DNA of 25,868 bases from Aquimonas sp002352135 (lineage in GTDB: Bacteria; Pseudomonadota; Gammaproteobacteria; Xanthomonadales; Xanthomonadaceae): contig DAORND010000039.1 in NCBI GenBank assembly GCA_035440755.1, positions 1 through 25,868 of the forward strand. The letters are read 5' to 3'. Each line of letters begins with the position of its first letter. The first letter of the stretch is position 1. Both the position numbers and the translations under genes were made by a program. Shown in pieces: positions 1-9,735 of the stretch. Below the pieces are notes generated by a model, which saw only the letters and a list, made by a program, of their open reading frames with translations, ran no database searches and was not told the origin of the DNA.

Positions 1-779
1 CGCCGTGCCACATCCACTTCGATGGCATTGCCCAAGGCCGGTGCCAGCGGCTGATTCATGTCGGTCAGCAGGACGCGGGTCGGCAAACCCGCCGCGTTGG
101 CGACCGTCGACAAGGCTTCGGCGAGTTCCCGCGCCGCGGCAGGATCCGGCAGCGTCGCGCCGCTGCCGTGTTTGACATCCAGCACCAGCGCATCGGTGCC
201 TGCGGCGAGCTTTTTCGACAGGATCGAGGCGGTGATCAAGGGCAGCGAATCGACCGTCGCGGTGACATCGCGCACCGCGTACAGGCGGCGGTCCGCAGGT
301 GCCAGATCCGCATTCGCGGCCACGATGGCGAGACCGGTGTCGGCCACCACCGCACGCAGACGCTCGGTATCGACGTCCGCCGTATAGCCCGGAATGGCCT
401 CGAGTTTGTCGAGCGTGCCGCCTGTGTGCCCCAAGCCGCGTCCCGACAACATCGGCACATAGGCACCACAGGCGGCCAGCATCGGACCGAGCATCAGGCT
501 GACGGTATCGCCCACGCCGCCTGTGCTGTGTTTGTCGAGAATCGGTCCTCGTGACTTGAGATCGGACCAGTCAAGCCGCTGCCCACTGTCACGCATCGCC
601 AAGGTCCAGTCGCGGGTTTCCTCACTGCTCATGCCGCGCAGGCAGACGGCCATCGCGAAGGCACCGAGCTGCGCGTCGGCGACGTGCTGATCGGCAATCG
701 CCAAACCAAACGCGCGCAGTTCGTCGCTACCAAGGCGATGACCTTCACGCTTGCGCCGCAGCAGCGCGGCGACATCCAT
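1..779 (-). CDS. deoA: Thymidine phosphorylase, C-terminus cut by the window edge
   Basis: Phosphorolysis of thymidine/deoxyuridine to the base and 2-deoxyribose-1-phosphate in the cytoplasm. I translated the minus strand from ATG 779-777 to the window edge: 259 codons without a stop, against about 440 residues for the whole enzyme. The family's phosphate-binding stretch DKHSTGGVGD lies near residues 82-91, and the class signature SGRGLGHTGGTLDKLE at 112-127. The helical N-terminal domain opens with LLRRKREGHRL. The start is set by a GGAGG at 789-793, nine bases upstream and inside the end of deoC; the deoC stop is only two bases before this ATG, so the two genes are translationally close and surely cotranscribed. 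A pyrimidine-nucleoside phosphorylase of the same fold is the only real alternative. Identification is firm; the missing part is simply outside the window. Confidence 0.95.
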   Translation of the reverse strand, partial: MDVAALLRRKREGHRLGSDELRAFGLAIADQHVADAQLGAFAMAVCLRGMSSEETRDWTLAMRDSGQRLDWSDLKSRGPILDKHSTGGVGDTVSLMLGPMLAACGAYVPMLSGRGLGHTGGTLDKLEAIPGYTADVDTERLRAVVADTGLAIVAANADLAPADRRLYAVRDVTATVDSLPLITASILSKKLAAGTDALVLDVKHGSGATLPDPAAARELAEALSTVANAAGLPTRVLLTDMNQPLAPALGNAIEVDVAR

Positions 780-781
780 GC

Positions 782-1573
782 TCAGTAGCCTCCAACGCTG
801 CTGGAAGCGCTACCCGACAGCACGCCCAATACGTCCTGCAGCAATCCACTGGCCCCGAACCGGAAGCGCTCCGGTGTGGCCCAACCGATGCCCAGCAGGC
901 GATCCGCCATCGCCAGATAATGTCGTGCGTCCTCGACCGTGCGGATGCCACCGGCGGCCTTGAAGCCGCAACTGCCACCACAGTCGCTGATCGCCGACAA
1001 CATGATTTCGGCGGCCTCCAGCGTGGCATTGATCGGCACCTTGCCGGTGGAGGTCTTGATGAAGTCGGCACCGGCTTCGATGGCCAGCAGACTGGCGCGG
1101 CGGATGCTGTCTTCATCGCCCAGTTCGCCGCTTTCGATGATGACTTTCAGACAGCGCCCGGCGCTGGCCTCGCGGGCGGCGTTCAGCACGCCATGCACCA
1201 CCTCCAGCTCACCCCGCTGCAGCGCGCGATAGGGCATCACCACATCGATTTCATCCGCGCCAGCCGCGACCGCGCGTTGGGTTTCGCGCTTGACCCGAAG
1301 CGGGTCTTCCGCGCCTTCGGGAAAGTTCACCACCGTGGCAATCTTCACCTGCGTCAGTTGCTCACCGTCCAACGCACGGCGGGCACCTTCAATGTGTTCG
1401 GGGTAGACACAGATCGCCGCTGGCGAGCCATACGGCGTGAGCGCGGAACGGCAAAGATTGCGGATGCGCTCGGGGCTGTCGGTTTCACCCAGACTGGTCA
1501 GATCCATCGCTGCCAGTGCGCGCAAGGCGGCATCGTGCAGGCTCAGGGCAGGAACATTGTCGTCGAGTCGCAT
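782..1573 (-). CDS. deoC: Deoxyribose-phosphate aldolase
   Basis: Class I aldolase that splits 2-deoxyribose-5-phosphate into glyceraldehyde-3-phosphate and acetaldehyde, the last step of deoxynucleoside catabolism. The protein has 263 residues (the E. coli enzyme has 259). Visible active-site elements are the Schiff-base lysine K173 in FIKTSTGK, the proton-relay lysine K205 in GFKAAGGIRT, and D110 in EIDVVMPY. The chain ends in a tyrosine, as does the E. coli enzyme, whose C-terminal Tyr takes part in catalysis. ATG 1573 is preceded by GGAG at suitable spacing. It lies 83 bases after tamB on the same strand and directly before deoA. The mutase deoB, which would supply its substrate from deoxyribose-1-phosphate, is not in the window. 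No operator for a DeoR/CytR-type repressor could be picked out upstream. Confidence 0.97.
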   Translation of the reverse strand: MRLDDNVPALSLHDAALRALAAMDLTSLGETDSPERIRNLCRSALTPYGSPAAICVYPEHIEGARRALDGEQLTQVKIATVVNFPEGAEDPLRVKRETQRAVAAGADEIDVVMPYRALQRGELEVVHGVLNAAREASAGRCLKVIIESGELGDEDSIRRASLLAIEAGADFIKTSTGKVPINATLEAAEIMLSAISDCGGSCGFKAAGGIRTVEDARHYLAMADRLLGIGWATPERFRFGASGLLQDVLGVLSGSASSSVGGY

Positions 1574-1656
1574 GGCGGGCTCCGGTCGGCGGCGGCAAAC
1601 CTTAACGATAACCCGCCCTGCGCCGTCTGACTTCGATCAATGCGACACGATTCCGC

Positions 1657-4600
1657 TCAGCGCTCGCGGCGGTAGTTGATGGAGCCGCGATTTTCCTTGG
1701 GGCTGGCATCAAGCTGCAGATTCCAGGCTTCGTTGATCAGGTAATTGAGGCTCACGACATGCCCGTCGCCAAACAAGGACACGCCATAGCTCAACAGCAG
1801 GCGCGGCGAGAGGTATTTGCCCACGGTGAGCGCCGCGCCACCCAGGGCTTCGGAATCGGCGACCCCAGCCTGATCCAGTCCCAGTCGCGCGCCCAACTGT
1901 TCGGCCAGGAAATTGCCCCCCGCGCCCAGCGCCGTGGCAGCGGCATCGAGCTGGCGACCATCGGCACCCGAGGCCGAGCGCAAGGGTCGCCCCAGCACGA
2001 GATACGACAGCGCTTCGGAGGAATCCATCGCCGGGTCGGACCAGACAGTGAGGTTCGGCGACTTGGCGGTGCCCAGCAGCCGGATGCCTGCGGTCACGCT
2101 GTCGACCCGCCGCTCGGCGCGGATATCCAGACCGGGGTTGTCGATCGGCGAGGTCGCAAACGACAGTCGTCCGCGGGTGATCTCCAAGTCCTGTCCATAG
2201 GCACGATAGCGGCCGCTGACATTGAGACTGCCGCTGCCTGTCGTCGCTCGTCCCGGGCGTTCGCGCACACGCAGATCGCCGGTCACGTTGCCTTTCAAAC
2301 CGAAGCCTTCCAGACGCACGGCCTCACCCAGCGAGAACGTCACATTGGCNNNNNNNNNNNNNNNNNNNNNNNNNNNNNNNNNNNNNNNNNNNNNNNNNNN
2401 NNNNNNNNNNNNNNNNNNNNNNNNNNNNNNNNNNNNNNNNNNNNNNNNNCGCCAGCCCTGCGCATCGACCGCCGCGACCAGGCTGAGCGTCGGCACCTGC
2501 AACACCGGCGGCGCATCGCGCGAACCGCGCCGGGGAGAAATCGCCAGTGCGCTGTCGAGACGCATCTCGCCGCTCAGCGCGCCCTGTGCGGAGCGCGCTG
2601 CCATCGCCGACGCATGGATCGACCCCGCCAGACGCACCGGCAAGGCGGCGCGTTGCTCGGGCGAGAGCAGCACCGACAGCGAGCTCCACGGCAACTCGTT
2701 GAGCTGCATGCTGGCGATGGCTGCACCCTCGGCGGGCCAGTCGACCTGCGCACAGAGGCGCGCTTCCGCACCGTTGTCGATGCAGAACGGCGCAATACGT
2801 GTGGTGTCGCCGATCTGCAGGGCGACCTCTTGGCGCAGGTTCCAACTGGCCCAGCGCGGATTGACCGAGCTCACCTGCACACTGTCGAGCGTGCCCGACC
2901 AGTCGCGCCAATCACCACCGCCGTGGGCTTGTGCGCGCAGTTCGCCCTGCGCGGTCTGTAGTCTCGCCTGCCATTGCTGCGCGGATTGCTGGCCTTGCAC
3001 CTGCACGTTCAGCGCACTGAAGGTTTGACCCGAAGCACTCAAATCACTGCCGGACAGATCGAAACGTAGCGGCGCGTCGCCGCCCCAGCCCAGTCGCCCG
3101 CGACCGCTCAGTGATTTGGCGGTGAAGCCGGACAGCGCCAGATCACGGCCTTGCGCGTCGACATCCAGGCGCGGCGCGTCCCGCGTCCCACTCACACCGA
3201 AATGCGCGTCGATTCGACCCTGCATTGGCAGGCCCGGTAGGCGCAGGGCCGCCAACTCCCAGTCCTGCAAGCGCCATTCGCCCTGCAGTTCATCGGCCAG
3301 CGACAGATCGCCACGCAAACGCCCCTCGCCCACCTGCAGCGCGGCGCTGAGTTGGGCTTGATCGCGGGCCTGCCAATGCAGCTCGACCTCGCCCGCCAGC
3401 GGAGTGCTCTGCAAACGGCCCCGCAGCTCGCGAAGCTGCAATCGGCCCTCGGTGCGGTCCTCCTGCCAGCCGCCTTGGCTGTGCACTTGCGCACTCAAGC
3501 TGCCCGCCCAGTCGGGCCACAGCAGGGCAGGATCGACCTCCTGGGCCTGCGCATCGAGCTGCCACTGCCAGCCTTGCGCCCAATCCAGTTGCGCACTGCC
3601 TTCGAGCCTGCCCGTGGATTCCGCGTCGCTGCGTCCGCTGACGATCTGCAAGCTATGCAGCGTCAGTTGCTCGGCGTGCAGATCCGCCGTGGCCTTGATC
3701 GCAGCGCGATACGGCTCGCGCGACAGCACGATATCCGTATCCCACTGCAAGGCTTCCGTGCGCCCTTGCACCTGTACATCGCCATCCAGTTGCAACACAC
3801 CGAGTTCGGGCAGTGCCCAGCGCAAGCGGGTCGCCTGCAGCTGCAGATCGTGGGTCTGATCCTCGCTCACCGCGAGTCGGCCGGACGCACTCAGCCGTCC
3901 CTCGCCGACCTTCAGTTGCAGGCCCGCGATCTGCCAGCCTTGCGCCGTCTGCAATGCCTGCGTGGGCGACAATTCGAAGGTCTCATCGCCGCGCTTGGCG
4001 ACGCCTTCACTGCGCAGGAGATAGGCACCAGACGCGCCGCTCAGCTCGCCTTCCCAGCGGATGTCCTGCCATGGGTGTTCGGTGCTGCCTGGCAGCGTCC
4101 ATGCCGCGCTGTGCAACAGCCATTTTCCGGTCGGCGNNNNNNNNNNNNNNNNNNNNNNNNNNNNNNNNNNNNNNNNNNNNNNNNNNNNNNNNNNNNNNNN
4201 NNNNNNNNNNNNNNNNNNNNNNNNNNNNNNNNNNNNGGGCTTGCTCGATCTGCACGCGACCGTTGTCCAAGACCAGTTGCAACTCGGCTTGCGCGATCCA
4301 TTCCGGCAGGACATCACTGCTGCCCGTCGTGGGCGCCGCATCCAGTGACTGCATGGCAAGCCCGGTCACGGCCACATGCAACTGCAGGCCCAACGGAACG
4401 TCCAATGAGGGCAAATCGCGGACCTCTTCGGCCGTCGTGGATTCGCTTGGCCAGGTCCGCACGCGCACCTGTTGCAGGTCCAGCGTCTGCACGGTCAATC
4501 GCAGTGGCCAACCCAGTTCCGCGTTGGCGCGCAGCGTGGCGCGCTCAACCCACACCTCCAGACCATCGGCGGCATAGCGCAGACCCTCGATCTGCACGCC

Positions 4601-4828
4601 CTCACTCAGCACGCCGCCCACGGCAGTCCAACGCAGGTTCGCCGCCCCCAACTGTTGCTGCGCCAGCGTCAACAATTCATCCCGCCCAGCGGCGCTGTGC
4701 TGCACCCATTGCAGCAACAGCCATGGCGCGCTGAACAACGTCAACAGGAACGCGGCCAGTAGCAGGAACAGACTTCGCCAACGCCGTGAGCGCTGCGCAA
4801 GGCTTGCGGGCTTCGGAAGATCGCTCAT
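1657..4828 (-). CDS. tamB: Translocation and assembly module subunit TamB (two assembly gaps inside)
   Basis: Inner-membrane-anchored, periplasm-spanning partner of TamA; the AsmA/TamB family forms long beta-rich grooves for lipid transport and outer-membrane protein assembly. The N-terminus (4828 downwards) has a basic stretch followed by one hydrophobic anchor at about residues 17-40. The middle is low-complexity beta-repeat sequence rich in Leu, Gln, Asp and Trp. The last 200 residues match the conserved C-terminal TamB (DUF490) domain, with features such as GSGSLNVSG and DSSEALSYLVLGRPL, and the protein ends NYRRER. About 990 residues are visible plus two gaps, in line with a family length near 1200-1300. 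The first piece is in a different frame from the rest only because the 4137-4236 padding is arbitrary. ATG 4828 overlaps the tamA stop by four bases. No sign of decay is seen. Confidence 0.93.
2350..2449. other. Assembly gap (100 N) inside tamB
   Basis: One hundred consecutive N, a standard scaffold placeholder. The tamB frame happens to continue across it, but true length is unknown. It removes part of the junction between the beta-repeat region and the conserved C-terminal domain. Confidence 0.99.
4137..4236. other. Assembly gap (100 N) inside tamB
   Basis: One hundred N. The tamB coding frame differs on the two sides, which shows that the missing length is not 100 modulo 3; it is not evidence of a frameshift in the gene. 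Confidence 0.99.
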
Positions 4829-6603
4829 CGTTCCGGCCCGATGCCCAGATGCAACTGCCAGCCGCGCTGCGGATCGTCGAAGCCATGCCCGAGATCAAGC
4901 CGCACCGGGCCAATCGGCGAACGCCAACGAAGCCCCAGGCCCACACCGACGCGTAACCCCTCGCTCACCTCATTGAACGCATTGCCCGCGTCGACGAAGC
5001 CCGCCATGCCCCATTGCTCGTCGAACATGTGTTCGTATTCGATGCTGCCGACCAGCAGATTGCGTCCACCGATCGGATCGCCTGCGGCGTCTTCCGGGCT
5101 GATCTCCTGGTAGGCATAGCCACGCACGCTGCGATCACCACCCGCATAGAAACGCAGGCTCGTTGGCAGACCCTGCAAATTACCGCCGAAGGTGCGCCCG
5201 AACTGACCGCGTGCGATCAGTCGTCCCTGCTCACCCCAACCACGCACCCAACGTGCCGCACCCAGCACCTGGGCAAAGCTGAAGTCCGAGCCCAAGGCAT
5301 CGCTGCCGAGCCGGACTTCGCCACTCAAGGAGAAACCCTTGCGCGCATACAGGGCGTCGTCGTAGCGAACCAGATTGGCCTGCAGCGAGGGATAGACCAG
5401 CAGCGCCGTGGCGTAGTCGCCCAAGCTGCGGGCGCGCAGATAGCGTTCGCGCAGGGCATGCAGGCTGGCGCCGAGGGTCCATTCACCAAAGCGGCCATCG
5501 CGACCTGCGACCGCTTCACTGATGCGGTTCTCGACACTGTCGGTGCTTTCTTCGCGGTAGCCCAAGCCGACAAAGTACCACCCATCAAACCAACGGTAAG
5601 CGGGAATTCGATAGGCGCTATCGAAGCGCGGATTGACCTGTGACCACTGCAGGCGATTGCTCCATTTATGGCCGCGCGCATTGACCCAGCGACGATCCAG
5701 ACCGAGCAGCACACCGGCACCGGAGTCGGTGCCATAACTCAAACCGGCGCTGTAGATCGTGCGTCGCGAGGGACTAAGGTCAATCGTCACCGGTACCTGG
5801 TCACCATCGGCCATTTCAATCTGCGGCTGGATGTCGATGAGACCGAAATAGTCCAGATCGGTCAGACGCTGATGCACGCCAAGCAAAACGTCGACGTCGT
5901 AGGGCTCGCCCGTGTGCTCACCGACGGCACGCGCCAGCACGCGCGCATCGATGTGACTACCGTCGACATACAGCGGACCAAAGCGATAGCGCCGACCGCT
6001 CTGCCATTGCAGATCCACGTCCGCCGCCGAATCGGCGCGCGTGACCTCGACGCGCGCCTTCACCAGCTCGGCATCGAAGTAACCATGCGCCGCCAGCTCC
6101 GATTCGATATGCGCCTTGCTGCGACCGTAGGTGGAATGCACGAAGCGCTTGCCAACACTCGGCTTGAAGGCTGCTATCGCCATTTGGATTCGCGCGTCGT
6201 CACTGGCCGCGCCTTCGACGACGACGCTACGCTGCCGAAGCTTGGTCGACACGCCGCGCTTCACGGTAATCAGTACCTTGGCACCCTCCGCCGCCGACAC
6301 CAGTTGCACGTCCACTTCGGGCGTGTAGTAGCCAAACGGTTCCAGCGCCTTGCGCACTTCACCCGGCGTCTTGCGGATCAGCCAGCCCAGACGCCCATCC
6401 GGCAGCGTCTTGCGCTCCTCGGCATCGAGCTGAAACAAAGTCACCGTCGCCCGCAGGTTGTCGGCTTGCTCACCTTTCAGCCCGCTCAAGTCGATCTGCG
6501 CCAAGCCCTCTGCATGGACGCAGTGCGCAAGGGCGAACAGCAGTGCCGTGGCGATCACCCTGCCTGCCCAAACTCCGCATGTTGCTCGCGCAATCAATCC
6601 CAT
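4825..6603 (-). CDS. tamA: Translocation and assembly module subunit TamA (Omp85 family)
   Basis: Outer-membrane BamA-like barrel that works with TamB. From ATG 6603 the product has 592 residues. A signal peptide of about 31 residues ends in HCVHA before EG, three POTRA domains follow (to roughly residue 270), then a 16-strand barrel. The Omp85 fingerprint is the strand pair beginning FYAGGDRSVRGY, in which the RGY arginine/glycine belongs to the conserved barrel-plug contact; the C-terminal strand region contains GLGLRWRSPIGPVRLDLG. The same frame is open up to a GTG at 6684, but that longer start would place the upstream receptor's terminator hairpin inside the coding region and a long non-signal leader before the signal peptide. 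ATG 6636 is another possible start. The stop overlaps the tamB ATG (ATGA), indicating one transcription unit and translational coupling. Confidence 0.93.
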   Translation of the reverse strand: MGLIARATCGVWAGRVIATALLFALAHCVHAEGLAQIDLSGLKGEQADNLRATVTLFQLDAEERKTLPDGRLGWLIRKTPGEVRKALEPFGYYTPEVDVQLVSAAEGAKVLITVKRGVSTKLRQRSVVVEGAASDDARIQMAIAAFKPSVGKRFVHSTYGRSKAHIESELAAHGYFDAELVKARVEVTRADSAADVDLQWQSGRRYRFGPLYVDGSHIDARVLARAVGEHTGEPYDVDVLLGVHQRLTDLDYFGLIDIQPQIEMADGDQVPVTIDLSPSRRTIYSAGLSYGTDSGAGVLLGLDRRWVNARGHKWSNRLQWSQVNPRFDSAYRIPAYRWFDGWYFVGLGYREESTDSVENRISEAVAGRDGRFGEWTLGASLHALRERYLRARSLGDYATALLVYPSLQANLVRYDDALYARKGFSLSGEVRLGSDALGSDFSFAQVLGAARWVRGWGEQGRLIARGQFGRTFGGNLQGLPTSLRFYAGGDRSVRGYAYQEISPEDAAGDPIGGRNLLVGSIEYEHMFDEQWGMAGFVDAGNAFNEVSEGLRVGVGLGLRWRSPIGPVRLDLGHGFDDPQRGWQLHLGIGPER

Positions 6604-6648
6604 TCCCCGCACAGGCCACGACGACGCGCCAAGCATACCCGCCCAAAG

Positions 6649-6676
6649 CAAACGCCCGGCAGCAGCCGGGCGTTTG
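6649..6676 (-). terminator. Terminator hairpin after the TonB-dependent receptor gene
   Basis: Perfect 12-bp inverted repeat: CAAACGCCCGGC (6649-6660) pairs with 6665-6676 across a 4-base loop. It begins 26 bases past the receptor stop codon at 6703, on the same strand. On the minus strand the stem is followed by TTTGCTTTGG, a weak T-rich tail. It also separates the receptor transcript from tamA. Confidence 0.8.
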
Positions 6677-6702
6677 GGTGTCACCGATCAGTCAGCAGAC
6701 GA

Positions 6703-9552
6703 TCAGAACTTCAACTCGGCACGGGCATACATGAAACGGCCGCCCGGCAGATCGTAGTTCGACGGGTCATAGCCATTCAGCGAGCAGGACAGACAGATCG
6801 GCGGGTCCTTGGCGAACACGTTGTTGATGCCGAAGGTCAGTTGCGTGCCACCGAGTACCGGTGCCTTCCAGCCAACTTGCAGGTCGTGATAGGTCGTCGC
6901 ACCAAGATGATTGGTGCCCGCAGTCTGGTCCGAGCAAACCGGGAACGAGGCCGTGTCGCCGCATTCTTCGGTCATCTCGCTGATATGCCGCAGCGTCCAT
7001 GCCGCCGTCAGATCGCCCATGGCCCAGTTGACGCCAAGGTTGCTGCTCCATTCCGGCAGGCCGGTGTCGTTGACTTCCACGCCCACGGCACGCGGCTGCA
7101 CGGTGCCGATGCCGTCGATGGCCAGATAATCGTTGACCACGGTGTTCTGCCACGACACGCGGAAGGTGCCGAGATCGGTTTCCGGCAAGGTCCAGAACAC
7201 ATCGATGTCGAAACCATCGGTTTCGATGCTGCCGAAGTTGACCAAGCGATTCTCGAAGCTGCCAATCACGCCGGTCGACGCGCGCGTGATGCCATCGCAA
7301 TACTGCGCGTCCAAGGTCTCCACGCACAGATCCAACTGGGTCTGCGCATCGATGGCCTGAATTGCGCCGTCGATCTCATGCTTGTAGTAGGTGACTTCCA
7401 GATCCAGTCGATCCGACCACGCGGTTTCCGTTGCGAACTCAGGACTCCACACCATGCCGAAGGTCAGGCTGTCGGCCGATTCCGGGTCGAGCGTGGGGTT
7501 GCCGCCGGTGGTGACCGAGATCTGCGAGTTGGCCTGCTGCGCACCGACCGGCACACCCAATGCGGCGCAGTTGGCCGCCGAACCTTCCGGCGCGGAACCG
7601 TCCAGACCGATCAGACAGGGATCGTCCAGCTCAGCATCAAAACGTGCGGCCGAGCCAAACAGTTCACCGATGGAGGGTGCACGGAAACCCTGGGCCCAGG
7701 TTCCGCGCAACAGGAATTCCTTGCTGAACTGCCAACGCAGACCGGCCTTGGCCGTGGTCTCACCGCCGAAGGTCGAGTAGTCCGAATAGCGACCAGCCAG
7801 ACTCAGGTCGAGTCGGGAATCCCCTGCCGCATAGATCGGCACGTTGAATTCGGCGAAGTACTCGTCGACGTCGTACTCGCCCGAGGTCGGCAACGAGGCC
7901 ACACCGTTGTATTCGCCCGCCACGGTCAGCGCATCCGGCAGATACCAGCCATCCAGTACGCGATGCTCATAACCGGTGGCGAACGACAGCGCGCCTGCGG
8001 GCAAGTCGAACAGATCGCCGCTCAGATTTGCCGAGAACACCTGCAGATTGTTTTCGCTGGAGTCACGAACGATGGGCTGGATGTAGGCCAGCATGGCCGG
8101 CGTGATCGAACCGGGGCCGCTGAAAATGTCGAGCGGCACGCAGGCCGGATCGGCATTGCAGCCCGCAATCGGTCCCAGCGCGGTGTAGATGCGGCGGATG
8201 TTGTAGCTGCCGTAGTTGGTCTGATCGGCCTGATTCGAGCTGCGCACATAGTTGGCATCCCAGAACAGGCTGCGATCCGCAAAATCGAAGGTCCCCTCCA
8301 GGCCCGTGGCGAAGTACCAGGTCTGCACGTCCTGGTAGAACTCGCGCGCCCCACCTTCGACCGGACGACGCGCGGCCAGAATCAGGTTGGCGCCCTCTCC
8401 CGCCGAGATCAGATCGAATCCGAACGGGTTGTAGGGATTGCTGGCCGAGATAACGATGTTGTCCATCCAGTAGTTGCCATTGCCTGGACCGAGGAACATC
8501 GGCTCTGGCGCGGCCTGATTCTTGGAGTCGCGCTGATTGAACAAGGTGCGCATGTACCAGGACACCGAATCGCTGAATTCGAAGCGCGCTTGGCCGAACA
8601 CACCCTTGCGCTCGCTGGGCGTCAGCATCAGGTTGTACTGCGCGTAGTTGAAGCGATTGGCGGTGGTGAACGGAATGAAGTCGTCGGGATAGCTCGGGCC
8701 GTTCGGATAGAACTGGCCATTCGGCGTGGTGATGCTGACCGTCTCGCCGGTGTTCGGATCGGTGAACACGAAGCGACCGTTGGGCGTCGCCGACGAACCG
8801 AAGGAGAGACCCGTGCCGGGCTTGGGCACGCCCGCATGTTCGTACTCGGTGGAGCTGATGCCGTCCTGTTCGGTCAGGCTGGCCGACAGGAAGAAGCTGT
8901 AGCGATCGCCGCTGCCGCCGAAGGCCACTTCGCCGGACTTGGTTGCGCCACCGGCTTCGAACTCGCCGTAATAGACCGAGGCGGAAGCGCCATCGAACTC
9001 GCGTCGCGTAATGATGTTGACCACACCCGCAATGGCGTCCGAACCGTAGATCGACGAGGCGCCGTCTTCCAACACCTCGATGCGCTCGATGATCGCCACA
9101 GGAATGGTGTTCAGGTCGGTAGAACCGGAAACGCCGGAAGCCGAGGATTCATTGACCCAGCGCAATCCGTCGACCAGCACCAACACGCGCTTTGAACCAA
9201 GGTGACGCAGATCGACCGTGGCGGATCCGGCACCCACGCCACTGCCATCCGGCGGGAAGCCGAAGTTGCCGCTGGAGTTGAAGCGGGTGTTCAGCGATGA
9301 GCCCGAGCCGGTGATCTGTTGGATCAGATCGCCAACCGAGGTCAGACCCGAGCGCGCGATGTCCTCACGCGAGATGGTCATGACCGGTGTTTGCCCTTCG
9401 ATCTCGACCTTCTTGATGCGCGAACCGGTGACCTCGACGCGATCCAGTGCTTTGGCTTGCTCGTCCTGGGCGACACCCAGTGCGGGCAGCAGAAGCAACG
9501 GCAAGGCATAGCGAACAGCCGCACTGAGGCGGTTGGAACGGAATGACGACAT
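6703..9552 (-). CDS. TonB-dependent outer-membrane receptor
   Basis: Energy-coupled outer-membrane transporter of 949 residues; the substrate cannot be told from the sequence. Residues 1-28 form a signal peptide with a leucine-rich core and cleavage expected after GVA. A TonB-box-like segment (LDRVEVTGSRI) follows near residue 37, then a plug domain with TPVMTISREDIARSGL, the LVLVDGLR strand and the IERIEVLEDGASSIYGSDAIAGVVNIIT signature (positions about 155-185). The rest is a 22-strand barrel that ends in a terminal Phe (RAELKF), the usual BAM signal. Several cysteine pairs occur in predicted outer loops of the last third (for example C..C in the CLSCS and CVETLDAQYC segments). ATG 9552 is chosen because AGGGGA precedes it by about six bases and the signal peptide starts there; an open frame further upstream (to 9882) has no signal peptide and overlaps the divergent gene. 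Confidence 0.93.
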   Translation of the reverse strand: MSSFRSNRLSAAVRYALPLLLLPALGVAQDEQAKALDRVEVTGSRIKKVEIEGQTPVMTISREDIARSGLTSVGDLIQQITGSGSSLNTRFNSSGNFGFPPDGSGVGAGSATVDLRHLGSKRVLVLVDGLRWVNESSASGVSGSTDLNTIPVAIIERIEVLEDGASSIYGSDAIAGVVNIITRREFDGASASVYYGEFEAGGATKSGEVAFGGSGDRYSFFLSASLTEQDGISSTEYEHAGVPKPGTGLSFGSSATPNGRFVFTDPNTGETVSITTPNGQFYPNGPSYPDDFIPFTTANRFNYAQYNLMLTPSERKGVFGQARFEFSDSVSWYMRTLFNQRDSKNQAAPEPMFLGPGNGNYWMDNIVISASNPYNPFGFDLISAGEGANLILAARRPVEGGAREFYQDVQTWYFATGLEGTFDFADRSLFWDANYVRSSNQADQTNYGSYNIRRIYTALGPIAGCNADPACVPLDIFSGPGSITPAMLAYIQPIVRDSSENNLQVFSANLSGDLFDLPAGALSFATGYEHRVLDGWYLPDALTVAGEYNGVASLPTSGEYDVDEYFAEFNVPIYAAGDSRLDLSLAGRYSDYSTFGGETTAKAGLRWQFSKEFLLRGTWAQGFRAPSIGELFGSAARFDAELDDPCLIGLDGSAPEGSAANCAALGVPVGAQQANSQISVTTGGNPTLDPESADSLTFGMVWSPEFATETAWSDRLDLEVTYYKHEIDGAIQAIDAQTQLDLCVETLDAQYCDGITRASTGVIGSFENRLVNFGSIETDGFDIDVFWTLPETDLGTFRVSWQNTVVNDYLAIDGIGTVQPRAVGVEVNDTGLPEWSSNLGVNWAMGDLTAAWTLRHISEMTEECGDTASFPVCSDQTAGTNHLGATTYHDLQVGWKAPVLGGTQLTFGINNVFAKDPPICLSCSLNGYDPSNYDLPGGRFMYARAELKF

Positions 9553-9632
9553 GATTTCCCCTCTCGGAAACTGGACGATGGCGGTATGGTGCTTTTTGTG
9601 CTGACGCGTCCCCACGCGAACCAGCGGCACCG

Positions 9633-9660
9633 TTGTAAGGAAATTGTAAAAAAGCTGCAA
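9633..9660 (-). promoter_or_regulatory. Probable sigma-70 promoter of the TonB-dependent receptor
   Basis: On the minus strand, TTGCAG (9660-9655) and TTACAA (9638-9633) are separated by 16 bases that are A/T-rich, the only such stretch in the divergent intergenic region. The start of transcription would fall near 9626, giving a 5' leader of about 74 bases before the ATG at 9552. Confidence 0.55.
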
Positions 9661-9735
9661 GAGCGAACAATGTTGCAGCCTGAACCTTTTGCCTCGCCTC
9701 CGGTCTGCGGGTGTCCGCTCGAACCGCAAGATCGC

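Noticed and set aside
920..1630. Plus-strand frame of 236 codons
   Set aside because: Antisense shadow of deoC; deoC has all its catalytic residues on the other strand.
4007..4359. Apparent frameshift in tamB between the N-terminal and middle parts
   Set aside because: The change of frame falls in a 100-N gap of arbitrary length, so it says nothing about the gene.
3352..4734. Plus-strand frame of 460 codons
   Set aside because: Antisense to tamB and crossing a padded gap; no recognisable product.
5668..9195. Very long plus-strand open frame (1175 codons)
   Set aside because: It lies opposite tamA and the TonB-dependent receptor; it is rich in Arg, His and Gln, has no domain, and reflects high-GC codon bias of the real genes.
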